Shown: one piece after another, positions 16,106 to 24,129 of the stretch
Numbering within the stretch: the first letter of the stretch is position 1
Layout: every line of letters starts with the position of its first letter
Origin: Aneurinibacillus soli
Lineage (GTDB): Bacteria > Bacillota > Bacilli > Aneurinibacillales > Aneurinibacillaceae
DNA: 60,000 nucleotides
Direction of reading: 5' to 3'
Assembly: GCF_002355375.1 (NCBI RefSeq)
Contig: NZ_AP017312.1
Location: forward strand, 67,501 to 127,500
Notes under the pieces: generated by a model
Told to the model about the DNA's origin: nothing
The model's input: the letters and a program-made list of their open reading frames with translations, nothing else
The model's database searches: none
Made by a program: the position numbers and the translations under genes

Positions 16106-17170
16106 ATGATTCGCAAAAAACTGTCCTATTCACTAAAAAATGAGGTACTAGCCGAGAATGTGTACGCAAATAACGATACGTTATTGCTAGAAAAAGGAAA
16201 AAGACTCACCACCTCGGATATCATTCGACTCATAAACATAGACATTGATAGCATTTACGTTGAAGAAGAGCAAAAAAACATTGCCATTGAGGTCGTCAGT
16301 CAAGTCCGTACGCTTTGGAGCCAGGAAGATAAAGATTTTACAGAAATGTACGTTCAAAACCTCGATCAAACTAAAAATTTGTTTACACAAATAGCAGAAA
16401 ACAAAGACATCTCCTTACAATCCTATTTAAATGGATATTCGAACATGCTAGAATCGGTGCTTGAGCATACCTCGATGCTACACACTCTCCATAAAATAAA
16501 AGGTCACGATGATTACACCTATCGACATAGTTTGAACGTAAGCCTGTTGTGTGGTGTGATTGGAAAATTACTCAATCTGTCACTCGAAGAAATTTGGATA
16601 CTTGGCCAATGTGGATTGCTACATGATGTCGGTAAGATCAAAATCCCTGTGAATATTTTACAAAAAAAAGCGCGTTTGACAAATGAAGAGTTCAAACAAA
16701 TGAAGCAGCATAGCTTATTGGGCTATAAAATTTTATGCAATATCGAAGGAATCGAACGGCACCTTCGCGAGGCTGCTCATTATCATCACGAACGACTCGA
16801 TGGATCTGGATATCCCGAAGGACGGAGAGGCGATGAAATTCCTTTCTATGCTCAAATCGTTGCTGTGGCTGATACATACGATGCGCTCTGTTCTGATCGA
16901 TACTACAATCGGCGGATTTCTCCGTACCAAGCCGTTCAAGAATTATTAGAATCTTCGTTCAAAAATCAACTAAACGCAAATATTGTCGTTCCATTTGTAC
17001 AATTTATGCTCTCTGGTTATGCAGGGTATTCGGTTGTGTTAACGGATAAAACGTGTGGCAAGATTGTATTTATTCCTCCAGATGAACCGGATCGTCCTCT
17101 GATTCAAACTGATACGGGATACGTAGATTTGCGTCAACGAAGGAATCTGGAGATTGCGGAAATCATGTAA
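16106..17170 (+). CDS. HD-GYP domain protein, probable cyclic-di-GMP phosphodiesterase
   Basis: A 354-residue cytoplasmic protein. The first 110 residues are a poorly conserved lead domain of the kind often attached to HD-GYP proteins. The catalytic domain has the metal ligands in HSLNVSLL, the HD pair in LLHDVGKIKIP (about residue 175), and HHERLDGSGYPEG, where GYP replaces nothing and the family signature is complete. VAVADTYDALCSDRYY follows. Such enzymes degrade c-di-GMP to GMP or pGpG and favour motility over biofilm. A chemotaxis receptor lies 24 kb away, but nothing local ties it to a target. Confidence 0.9.
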   Translation: MIRKKLSYSLKNEVLAENVYANNDTLLLEKGKRLTTSDIIRLINIDIDSIYVEEEQKNIAIEVVSQVRTLWSQEDKDFTEMYVQNLDQTKNLFTQIAENKDISLQSYLNGYSNMLESVLEHTSMLHTLHKIKGHDDYTYRHSLNVSLLCGVIGKLLNLSLEEIWILGQCGLLHDVGKIKIPVNILQKKARLTNEEFKQMKQHSLLGYKILCNIEGIERHLREAAHYHHERLDGSGYPEGRRGDEIPFYAQIVAVADTYDALCSDRYYNRRISPYQAVQELLESSFKNQLNANIVVPFVQFMLSGYAGYSVVLTDKTCGKIVFIPPDEPDRPLIQTDTGYVDLRQRRNLEIAEIM

Positions 17171-17247
17171 CTCTCACTACATGCTTATTATAATTTGTAA
17201 AAATATTACATTCATATTATCAGCTACATCCAGATTTGTCCAGAAAC

Positions 17248-17291
17248 AAGAAGAGGGTATCCCAATGTTACTTTTGGAATGCTCTCTTCTT
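17248..17291. terminator. Bidirectional terminator between HD-GYP and TPM genes
   Basis: Arms AAGAAGAG and CTCTTCTT with further partial pairing inside (CCCAA/TTGG), between convergent genes. Confidence 0.65.
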
Positions 17292-17299
17292 ATTTCTTA

Positions 17300-18085
17300 T
17301 TACCATCCACGCCCGGCACCTCCACCCCCGGATGAGCCTCCTCGTCCACCCGCGCTTCCACCACCTCCGCCCCCACGTCCACGAAACATTGACAACAAGC
17401 CATACGTAATCGCACCGCCAAAATATTTGAAATCAAGAAACAAGAGCACAGCCACACCAATCCCAATGACAAGCTTTATTCCCCAAGGCAAACTACTCCA
17501 CCACGATAGCTCCTGTACTGGTCTCTGCTCACTCGGTTCATTCGGCATTGGCTTTGCACCATCGACGCCATACCCTGCTGCGATTTCATTTGTCAGCACC
17601 TTATAGGTGGTAAGAATCGCTATATCCATCTGATTGTTTTTCAAATACGGAATGGCATACGTATCAAGAATGCGTCCGACTTTTCCATCTGGAAGCGTTC
17701 CTTCCAATCCATATCCAACTTCTACTCGAATTTTCCGGTCCTGTGTGGCGAGAAACAGTAGCACCCCGTTATTTTTCTTTGGATCTCCTAGGCCAAACTT
17801 ACGAAAGGCCGCTGTTGCGTATTCTTCAGGTGTAGCTCCATGCGTTGTCGGCACAGTCAGAACCGCAAGCTGAGTACTTCCTGTCTTCTGTTCCAGGTCT
17901 CTACCCAAGTTAACCAGTTGTGCCCGCTGCTCCGGTGTCAGCACCCCTGCCGTATCCTGCACATACACATCTCCACGTACAGCTGGGATATCAGCCGGAT
18001 TGACCTGCGCCTGCACATATCCGTCAATCCTTGTAAATAAGGTCAATCCGCATACAATAAGCAGAAATGCTAGCTGCCGAATCAT
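17300..18085 (-). CDS. TPM domain membrane protein with Gly-rich tail
   Basis: A 261-residue exported protein: signal peptide (about 1-26), TPM domain (about 38-170, with VYVQDTAGVLTPEQRAQL and VEVGYGLEGTLPDGKVGRIL), one transmembrane helix near 207-227, and a glycine-rich tail. TPM proteins (YgcG-type, related to chloroplast TLP18.3) include acid phosphatases and respiratory or photosystem assembly factors. It overlaps the upstream lemA-like gene by 4 nt, a pairing seen widely in bacteria. The Gly-Ser tail, richer than needed for a linker, is typical of this family. Confidence 0.88.
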   Translation of the reverse strand: MIRQLAFLLIVCGLTLFTRIDGYVQAQVNPADIPAVRGDVYVQDTAGVLTPEQRAQLVNLGRDLEQKTGSTQLAVLTVPTTHGATPEEYATAAFRKFGLGDPKKNNGVLLFLATQDRKIRVEVGYGLEGTLPDGKVGRILDTYAIPYLKNNQMDIAILTTYKVLTNEIAAGYGVDGAKPMPNEPSEQRPVQELSWWSSLPWGIKLVIGIGVAVLLFLDFKYFGGAITYGLLSMFRGRGGGGGGSAGGRGGSSGGGGAGRGW

Positions 18086-18666
18086 TTTGTTTCACCAAAG
18101 TTAACCTGTGGTACCTGTTTCGCGCGCTCCTCTGCTTTAAAGTAGTCTTTCGCTTTAAATCCACCCATCGAGGCAATGATACTCCCGGGGAACCGCTTAA
18201 TTTCTTTATTAAATGTCTCCACCTGCTTGTTGTAATCCATGCGTGCCGTTGCGATGCGATTCTCTGTACCCGCTAGTTCATCCATCAGCTGCGTGAATTG
18301 TTTATCCGCCTTCAGTTCTGGATAGTTCTCCGAAATAACCAGCAAGCGACTTAGTGCACCACTTAATTCTGCATCTGCATTTGCCTGATCTGTTTTCGTC
18401 TGCGCCCCTGCTAATTTGGCACGGGCATTGGCGATTTGGGTAAGCACTTCTTTCTCATGAATGCTATAGCCCTTAACTGTATTCACGAGATTCGGGATCA
18501 GATCGGCCCGGCGCTGTAGCTGGTTGTCGATCTGAGCTGCGCTCTGATTGACACTCTCTTCTGCATTGACGAAGCTGTTATATTTGCCAGCAAAGATCAT
18601 GCCCAAGACGAGAATGATCCCAACAATTACCGCGATAAAGCCCCAGCTTGTTTTTTTCATGTTCAA
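18082..18666 (-). CDS. LemA family protein
   Basis: A 194-residue protein with one N-terminal membrane helix (about 8-26) and a long alpha-helical bundle. LemA signatures include YNSFVNAEESVNQSAAQIDN, QLQRRADLIPNLVNTVKGY and NYPELKAD. The family is abundant and membrane-associated, but its molecular role is not settled. The start is either TTG at 18666, with AGGAG at ideal spacing, or the ATG two codons later. It is translationally coupled to the TPM gene (ATGA overlap), so the two probably act together at the membrane. Confidence 0.9.
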   Translation of the reverse strand: MNMKKTSWGFIAVIVGIILVLGMIFAGKYNSFVNAEESVNQSAAQIDNQLQRRADLIPNLVNTVKGYSIHEKEVLTQIANARAKLAGAQTKTDQANADAELSGALSRLLVISENYPELKADKQFTQLMDELAGTENRIATARMDYNKQVETFNKEIKRFPGSIIASMGGFKAKDYFKAEERAKQVPQVNFGETK

Positions 18667-18722
18667 ATCTCACTCCTGCTTTTTTTCTTCTTTACCCGTT
18701 CCTTTCTAAGTTTTATTCTTTC

Positions 18723-18842
18723 CTACTCATGTCTATAACATGATTGATCTAAAAAATGACGGTTATGCGACACAAGAACAATGGCGCCAGGAAATCGCTG
18801 AAAATATTTCGCAAGCTCCTCTACACTTTTTCCTTCCGCTAG
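18723..18842 (-). pseudogene. Relic of an ABC-F type ATPase C-terminus
   Basis: The reverse strand reads an open stretch of about 39 codons ending at TAG (18723-18725): SVEELAKYFQRFPGAIVLVS followed by HNRHFLDQ. This is the H-loop region of ABC-F (antibiotic-resistance/translation-factor type) ATPases. No upstream nucleotide-binding domain is present, since the DMT transporter gene ends just before it. It is a decayed gene end. Confidence 0.65.
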
Positions 18843-18855
18843 TAGAATAAAGATG

Positions 18856-19770
18856 TTATATCTGTTTTCGACTGAACATTACACCTACCTTTCCAATCCT
18901 CTGAATAGGAACACTAATACATATAAGTAAGAATGCTATAAAATCAACAATAGTTAATCTTTCCCCTACCATTAAAATAATAAAAAGAACAGTAACACAG
19001 GGCGTAAAATAGGTGAAACTTGCAACAAGCGAAGCAGACGAATATTTTAATGCTCTGATATAAATAAGAAATCCAAGAATAATGTTACTTATGCTTAACC
19101 ATAAAAAACCCGAAAAATCGGCTATTGTTGGTACTTTAAATTGGGAAAAAGTAAACAAACTACAAATGGATAAAATAGAAGCTACGAATGTAATGAAAAT
19201 ATTACTTATTACGATGTCTTTACTATTCTTCTTCGCAAGGTTCGTAAAAAGCCCCCAACATACCGCTGCGAATATAGCCATCAAATCGCCTTCTACATTT
19301 GTAAAGCTAATGTTTGTGAACTTCCCCTTCGTGATCAATAAAACGGTACCAGCAAAGCCTAGACCTATTGATATTACCTTATAAACGTCAAGCCTTTCTC
19401 TATTGATAGGAATAGCAAACAGAACAATAAAAATAGGAAATAGATAATTTAACATGGATGCTTCAATAGCCGGTAAGCGTTCAAGTGCCTTGATATATAA
19501 AAAATCATAAAGAAAAGCGAATACTCCACACAATATCAGTAAAACAAAGTCTTTACTTGTCCACGTTAGCAGTTCTCTCGGCTTAACTTTGACTATAAGT
19601 ATTACAGCATAAACTAAAACTGCAATTCCATACATGTAAAACAAAACTTGATAACTGTCGAGATTTTTTAATAATAATTTACTTGTTGCTGCTAAAGACC
19701 CCCACATTAACAATAAAATAGGCATTAAGATAAATGGATTTTTTGTAGCATCAACTTTTTGATTTTTCAT
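18856..19770 (-). CDS. EamA/DMT family transporter
   Basis: A 304-residue membrane protein with ten predicted helices in two EamA repeats. The N-terminal half contains PILLLMWGSLAATSKLLL and ERLPAIEASMLNYLFPIF; the second half has VEGDLMAIFAAVCWGLFTNL. DMT exporters move amino acids or other small metabolites out of the cell. The gene is visibly more A/T-rich than its neighbours and is flanked by relics of an ABC-F ATPase and an AraC-type regulator, which suggests acquisition by transfer. The ribosome binding site (GGGTG) is weak. The substrate is unknown. Confidence 0.85.
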   Translation of the reverse strand: MKNQKVDATKNPFILMPILLLMWGSLAATSKLLLKNLDSYQVLFYMYGIAVLVYAVILIVKVKPRELLTWTSKDFVLLILCGVFAFLYDFLYIKALERLPAIEASMLNYLFPIFIVLFAIPINRERLDVYKVISIGLGFAGTVLLITKGKFTNISFTNVEGDLMAIFAAVCWGLFTNLAKKNSKDIVISNIFITFVASILSICSLFTFSQFKVPTIADFSGFLWLSISNIILGFLIYIRALKYSSASLVASFTYFTPCVTVLFIILMVGERLTIVDFIAFLLICISVPIQRIGKVGVMFSRKQI

Positions 19771-19860
19771 TTATACACCCATTTCTGAAAGAGATATTGT
19801 AGTCAACTGTTCCTTGATAAACCGGACAGCCTGACGAATGAGCGGGGAAGAAGAAAGCAG
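19771..19860 (-). pseudogene. Relic resembling the start of an AraC-type DNA-binding domain
   Basis: Reverse-strand codons read SSPLIRQAVRFIKEQLTTIS then LSEMGV and a stop overlapping the DMT start. This matches the first helix of AraC-family HTH domains (the family usually reads like SPxxRQAIxYIxxHxxxxISLEEVA). The rest of the domain is absent. Short length limits certainty. Confidence 0.45.
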
Positions 19861-19890
19861 CTTCCCTCTGACAAAAGGAGAAGCTGCTTT
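19854..19890 (-). terminator. Terminator after the MIO-less lyase gene
   Basis: Arms AAAGCAGCTTC and GAAGCTGCTTT; on the reverse strand the stem is followed by TTTCTTCTT. Confidence 0.7.
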
Positions 19891-19903
19891 GCTGTACGTT
19901 TTC

Positions 19904-21463
19904 CTAGAATGACATGCTGCCGATTCTTTCTTCCACAAGCTTGACGAATTCCCCATGGTGAAGCAGATGGCGGATGTATTCGATATCTGGATAAAAATAT
20001 CGGTCTACTTTAACCGTTGGGACCATGCTACGAATTTTTTGGTAGACGGCCTCCGTGACGGGCGATGGCTTCAACGGCTTATGAAAATCCAGTGCCTGCG
20101 CCGCGGTCATCAATTCAATCGCAAGGATGTACTCCACTTTTTTGGAGATGTGATACGCTTTCTTGGCCGCAAAGTACGCCATGCTCACCTGATCCTCCTG
20201 ATTGGCACTCGTCGAAATGTTGTCAACGGTAGAGGGATGTGACAGCACCTTGATTTCCCCGAGAAGCCCTGCTGCCGTATATTGCGGAATCATATAGCCG
20301 TTGTTCAACCCTGGATTGGCTACAAGAAAGCTTGGGAGCTCGCTATGATGATGATTCACAAGCCGATCGATTCGCCGCTCTGCCATTTTTGCCAAATTGG
20401 CCATTGCAATACACATTGAATCACTGTACATCCCCACATAGGTCCCATCAAAATTCCCTCCCATCAGGGCGATGCCATCGTCGTCCTCTGGGTAAATAAT
20501 CGGATTGTCACCGGTCGATGCCATCTCATTCTCAATCACTTCCCGAGCGTCCTTGAGCAGCTTTTTGCAAGCCCCGTGCAGTTGGGGAATACACCGCAAG
20601 CTGAGCGCATCCTGCAGACGGTGGCTTTTGTATGCCTCTGCGATTTCACTGCCTTCGAGGATGTGCAGGATCGTTTTTGCCGTCGCGGATTGTTCGTCGT
20701 GTTTCTTCACAGCATGCAATCGCGGATCGCACGCTTTTATCGTGCCTTTTAATACTTCAAGAGACATCGCCCCCGCCACATCGGCTGTTTTGACGGCTTG
20801 ACTGGCATTGTACAAGGCTAACGTTGCAAAAGCGGTGACCGAGGTGGTCCCGTTGATCAAAGCCAGCCCTTCCTTGCAGCCGAGCTCAATCGGCTGCAAT
20901 CCCGCTCTGTGCAAAGCCTCTTTTCCTGCCAGCAGTTCTCCTTTATACCATGCCTTCCCTTCCCCGATCAGCACAAGCGCCATATGGGCTTCCGGTGCTA
21001 GATAGCCGACAGAGCCTTCGCCCGGTGCAAACGGAGTGATCTCCTCATTGAGTAGGCTGGCGATCAGCTGAAGCACTTCCAACCGTACGCCCGAGTAACC
21101 TTGTCCAAGACTGACCAGGATCATGAACTGGATGGCCCTTACGATCTCCTTCTCCAGAGGCTCTCCGACGGAAACCGCATGTGAGCGAATAATGTTGTGC
21201 TGCAATGTCGTGGCGTCTTCCGGGGAAATCACCTCAGTGACGTTTTCGCCAAACCCGGTAGTTACGCCATAAATAAGCCGATTCTCCCGCAAAAATCGTT
21301 CAATCAGGCTTCTCGATGCCGCCACCCGATCACAGTACTGTTGCGAGAAAGATACTTTTGCCTTGTAGCGGGCCACCGCCACCATTTCTTCAACCGTAAC
21401 AGGGCCCTCACCCAGCACCACGTGTGTAAGCTCGCTTGGATAACAATGCGCTTCTTGTCCCAT
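19904..21463 (-). CDS. Aromatic amino-acid ammonia-lyase homologue lacking the MIO triad
   Basis: A 519-residue protein of the HAL/PAL/TAL family. The fold and most active-site elements are intact: YGVTTGFG (65-72), IRSHAVSVGEP, LINGTTSV, TGDNPIIY, GGNFDGTYVG and SANQEDQVSM. The segment that should contain Ala-Ser-Gly, precursor of the MIO electrophile, reads GSVGYLAPEAHMALV (150-164): relative to [14 protein letters not shown], ASGD is replaced by a single Tyr. Classical MIO chemistry therefore cannot occur. The ATG at 21463 has AAAGGAAGG upstream; the longer in-frame start lacks support. An MFS transporter gene lies directly upstream on the same strand. Function is unknown: an altered enzyme, a binding protein or a regulator. 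Confidence 0.85.
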   Translation of the reverse strand: MGQEAHCYPSELTHVVLGEGPVTVEEMVAVARYKAKVSFSQQYCDRVAASRSLIERFLRENRLIYGVTTGFGENVTEVISPEDATTLQHNIIRSHAVSVGEPLEKEIVRAIQFMILVSLGQGYSGVRLEVLQLIASLLNEEITPFAPGEGSVGYLAPEAHMALVLIGEGKAWYKGELLAGKEALHRAGLQPIELGCKEGLALINGTTSVTAFATLALYNASQAVKTADVAGAMSLEVLKGTIKACDPRLHAVKKHDEQSATAKTILHILEGSEIAEAYKSHRLQDALSLRCIPQLHGACKKLLKDAREVIENEMASTGDNPIIYPEDDDGIALMGGNFDGTYVGMYSDSMCIAMANLAKMAERRIDRLVNHHHSELPSFLVANPGLNNGYMIPQYTAAGLLGEIKVLSHPSTVDNISTSANQEDQVSMAYFAAKKAYHISKKVEYILAIELMTAAQALDFHKPLKPSPVTEAVYQKIRSMVPTVKVDRYFYPDIEYIRHLLHHGEFVKLVEERIGSMSF

Positions 21464-21565
21464 CGTAAACCTTCCTTTCCATTGTAACGATCGGCATTCC
21501 TCTCCTGGCAATGACCTAGAAGAGGACCAAATGATCCTGACTGTTTTTTACATACTCTTTGTTTT

Positions 21566-22909
21566 CTATAAAGGCTGTCCCTCATCGTATAATAGGTTGC
21601 TGGCTTCATCCAAGTCCAATGATTTGGTTTCCGGCGCCCACAGGATTGAGACGATGGCGCCGACCACCAAGACAATTGTCATGGCAATCATAGAAACGCC
21701 AACCCCATATCCGTTTAGCACAACAGGTAGCAAAAACGTACCAATTGCAGACCCGACACGGCTGACTGCGGTGACCAATCCTACCCCGGAAGCACGAATC
21801 TCTGTAGGAAAGAGCTCTGCAGGGTACACGAGCGTCAGGTTGGAAGCCGCCGACATGACAAACGTAAATATGGCAAAACAGATAATCAGAAAAACCTTGT
21901 GCGTGTTGTCTATGATGCCAAGCGGCAAGAGCGTGATGGCCAGAATTGCAAACGTGTAAATCGTAAACCCTCTTCGCGAAAACTTCTCCATCAGCCACAG
22001 CCCCGCGATTCCGCCGAGCAGCAGGAAGCCGTTCAGCAGCAAGTCAATCAGAAAACTTTCCTCATACCCCATGCTGCTGAGGATGATCGGCAAGAAGGTG
22101 TAAATCGCAAAATAAGGAATTACGTTGCAGACATAAAACAGACTGCCAAATGTCGTGCGCCTCCACAATCTTTTGCTGAAGAGATCGCGAAAACCGGGTA
22201 GCTTGTCCAATGGTGTAACGTCTTCGATCACCGCATGCGGACTTACGTATTTCTTCACAATTTGCATTGCTTCTTCCTTGCGTCCCATGCTGATCAGCCA
22301 TCTAGGCGACTCCGGCGTACCGATTCGCAGCACCAATACGATGAAAGCAGGGATGGCAGCACTGGCAAGCATCCAACGCCATGATTCGGGACCCATTTTT
22401 TCCAAATAAAAACCGACCACATTGGAGATCACGTATCCAACCGTCCATATCACACATAACGAGGCAAGCAGGAAGCCTCGATACTTTTTCGGGGAGAACT
22501 CGGCCAGCAGCGTCGAGCCAACCGCATAGTCACCACCAAGGCCGATACCAATCAAGATCCGCAATATGAATAGAGTGAGCGGATCATTGACCCAGAACTG
22601 CAGCAGGGAAGCGACACCAATGATGAGGAAGTTGGCCAGAAATATTTTTTGCCTACCAATCCGATCTGAAAGCCAACCGAGCACCAAGCTGCCGATAAAG
22701 AGCCCAATCAAGGCTGAGCTTCCCAGAAGCCCATTCCACATGGGACCGAGATTCATTTGCGTGCCAAGCAACGTGAGCGCCATACCGATAATGCCAAGGG
22801 CATACCCATCCGAGAAATTAGAACCAAAGGTGAGCGCGGTAATCCGCAGATGAAATTTGTTCAGCGGCGCATCATCCATGAGAAATGATTGCGTGTGATG
22901 TGTGTTCAA
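21566..22909 (-). CDS. MFS transporter (aromatic acid/sugar symporter type)
   Basis: A 447-residue transporter with twelve predicted helices. MFS signatures are present in both halves: GWLSDRIGRQKIF after helix 2 (about residue 79), RILIGIGLGGDYAVG, and ELFPTEIRASGVG near residue 358, typical of the aromatic acid:H+ symporter and sugar porter branches. TTG at 22909 is taken as start, because AAAGGAGGGG lies at correct spacing and the next ATG has no ribosome binding site. It is followed about 100 nt later by the MIO-less lyase homologue, implying that the two share a substrate. A cre-like site lies upstream. Confidence 0.85.
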   Translation of the reverse strand: MNTHHTQSFLMDDAPLNKFHLRITALTFGSNFSDGYALGIIGMALTLLGTQMNLGPMWNGLLGSSALIGLFIGSLVLGWLSDRIGRQKIFLANFLIIGVASLLQFWVNDPLTLFILRILIGIGLGGDYAVGSTLLAEFSPKKYRGFLLASLCVIWTVGYVISNVVGFYLEKMGPESWRWMLASAAIPAFIVLVLRIGTPESPRWLISMGRKEEAMQIVKKYVSPHAVIEDVTPLDKLPGFRDLFSKRLWRRTTFGSLFYVCNVIPYFAIYTFLPIILSSMGYEESFLIDLLLNGFLLLGGIAGLWLMEKFSRRGFTIYTFAILAITLLPLGIIDNTHKVFLIICFAIFTFVMSAASNLTLVYPAELFPTEIRASGVGLVTAVSRVGSAIGTFLLPVVLNGYGVGVSMIAMTIVLVVGAIVSILWAPETKSLDLDEASNLLYDEGQPL

Positions 22910-22974
22910 ACGTACCCCTCCTTTAATGGAATAAAATGTAATTACTTGTTGAAATAATAAATCGATTAAAGGCG

Positions 22975-22988
22975 AGGAAGCGCTTTCA
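22975..22988. promoter_or_regulatory. cre-like (CcpA) site upstream of the MFS-lyase unit
   Basis: AGGAAGCGCTTTCA matches 12 of 14 positions of TGWAANCGNTNWCA, 66 nt upstream of the MFS start. Suggests carbon catabolite repression. Confidence 0.5.
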
Positions 22989-23063
22989 TTGAATCGAAAA
23001 CAACTTTCTTCCTTCGGATTTCCCGATAATTCCCCCAGCTTGTACGCATGTTATTGAGCCGTT

Positions 23064-23107
23064 AAAAAAAAGGTTAAATCCTTATCTTATGATACAAGAA
23101 TTTAACC
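23064..23107 (-). terminator. Terminator of the hutU-hutI-hutG unit
   Basis: Arms GGTTAAAT and ATTTAACC; on the reverse strand the stem runs into T8. Confidence 0.85.
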
Positions 23108-23127
23108 ATAAATTTTCTATGGTAGAT

Positions 23128-24129
23128 TTACTTTTGATGCTGTGCTTTTCGCTGCATAAACCCTGTCAAAAAGGTAAGCATCACATGGACTCCTGCCTTC
23201 ACCGTAACCTGAGCGATATCACGATACGGGTCAAGGCAGACAATATCCATCGCCTGAACAAGCGGATGGCTTCCAGCCAGATAAACCGCTTCAAACAACT
23301 CATCCGTACGCATTCCCCCAGGAGTTGCAGCCGGAACCCCCGGCGCATAAGCGATATCTAGCACATCCATATCGACCGTGAGATAAATGACATCGACTTT
23401 TCCACTCAGATCATCCAATGCAGCTTGAATCGTAGAAACAATACCTTTTTCTCTCACCTGACGCAGGGTGACATACTGAACCCCTTTTTGATCTGCATAT
23501 TCTTTTAATGATTTCGCGTTATAAAAACCATGCAGCCCTACATTCCACACGTCCTCACCAAGGATCGTACCGCTTTCGATCAAATTGCGAATTGGCGTTC
23601 CATTGCTTGGACCGTTATCCTCAAGACTACGTAAGTCAAAATGAGTATCCAACTGCAAAATTCCAATACGCTGCTCGGGATGAGCCTGTTTCCAGCCTTT
23701 CACAAGCATCGCCGTAATCGAATGATCTCCTCCCAGCATAATCGGAAGTGCATGCGCATGATGCTGGCGCATCGAAACCATAGCGTCTGTGATCCACTGA
23801 TGAGAAAGAGGAATATCGGTTACATGCTGGCGTACGTCTCCTAAATCCAAAATACGCAGCGGAGTTAAATCGATATCATACTCAAGATGGTATGGATTAA
23901 ATGCTTTCCATGCCTGGCGCATCGCCTCCGGATTTTCACTTGCCGCTGATGCGCTAATAGATGAACGGGACAGCGGAACCCCGAGGATGGTTACATCCAC
24001 GGAGCTAAAATCCACTGTTTGTTCCTCACTAGAGAGAGTACGAATCCATTCGTTTACTTTTGGCTCCGCCCCTTGTGCGGCGGACCAGCGAAACGAAGGC
24101 GGCTTAAGCTGGGGATACGGATACTTCAT
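23128..24129 (-). CDS. hutG: Formimidoylglutamase
   Basis: A 333-residue ureohydrolase-fold enzyme, the last step of the histidine route: N-formimidoyl-glutamate to glutamate and formamide. Binuclear manganese ligands appear in GGDHSITA (about residue 140), LQLDTHFDLRS and TVDMDVLDIAYAPGVP. It differs from the arginase at 57.6 kb in these motifs and by its N-terminal extension. The gene overlaps the end of hutI by 26 nt, indicating coupling, and it is followed by a strong terminator. Position directly after hutU and hutI supports the HutG call over agmatinase. Confidence 0.92.
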   Translation of the reverse strand: MKYPYPQLKPPSFRWSAAQGAEPKVNEWIRTLSSEEQTVDFSSVDVTILGVPLSRSSISASAASENPEAMRQAWKAFNPYHLEYDIDLTPLRILDLGDVRQHVTDIPLSHQWITDAMVSMRQHHAHALPIMLGGDHSITAMLVKGWKQAHPEQRIGILQLDTHFDLRSLEDNGPSNGTPIRNLIESGTILGEDVWNVGLHGFYNAKSLKEYADQKGVQYVTLRQVREKGIVSTIQAALDDLSGKVDVIYLTVDMDVLDIAYAPGVPAATPGGMRTDELFEAVYLAGSHPLVQAMDIVCLDPYRDIAQVTVKAGVHVMLTFLTGFMQRKAQHQK

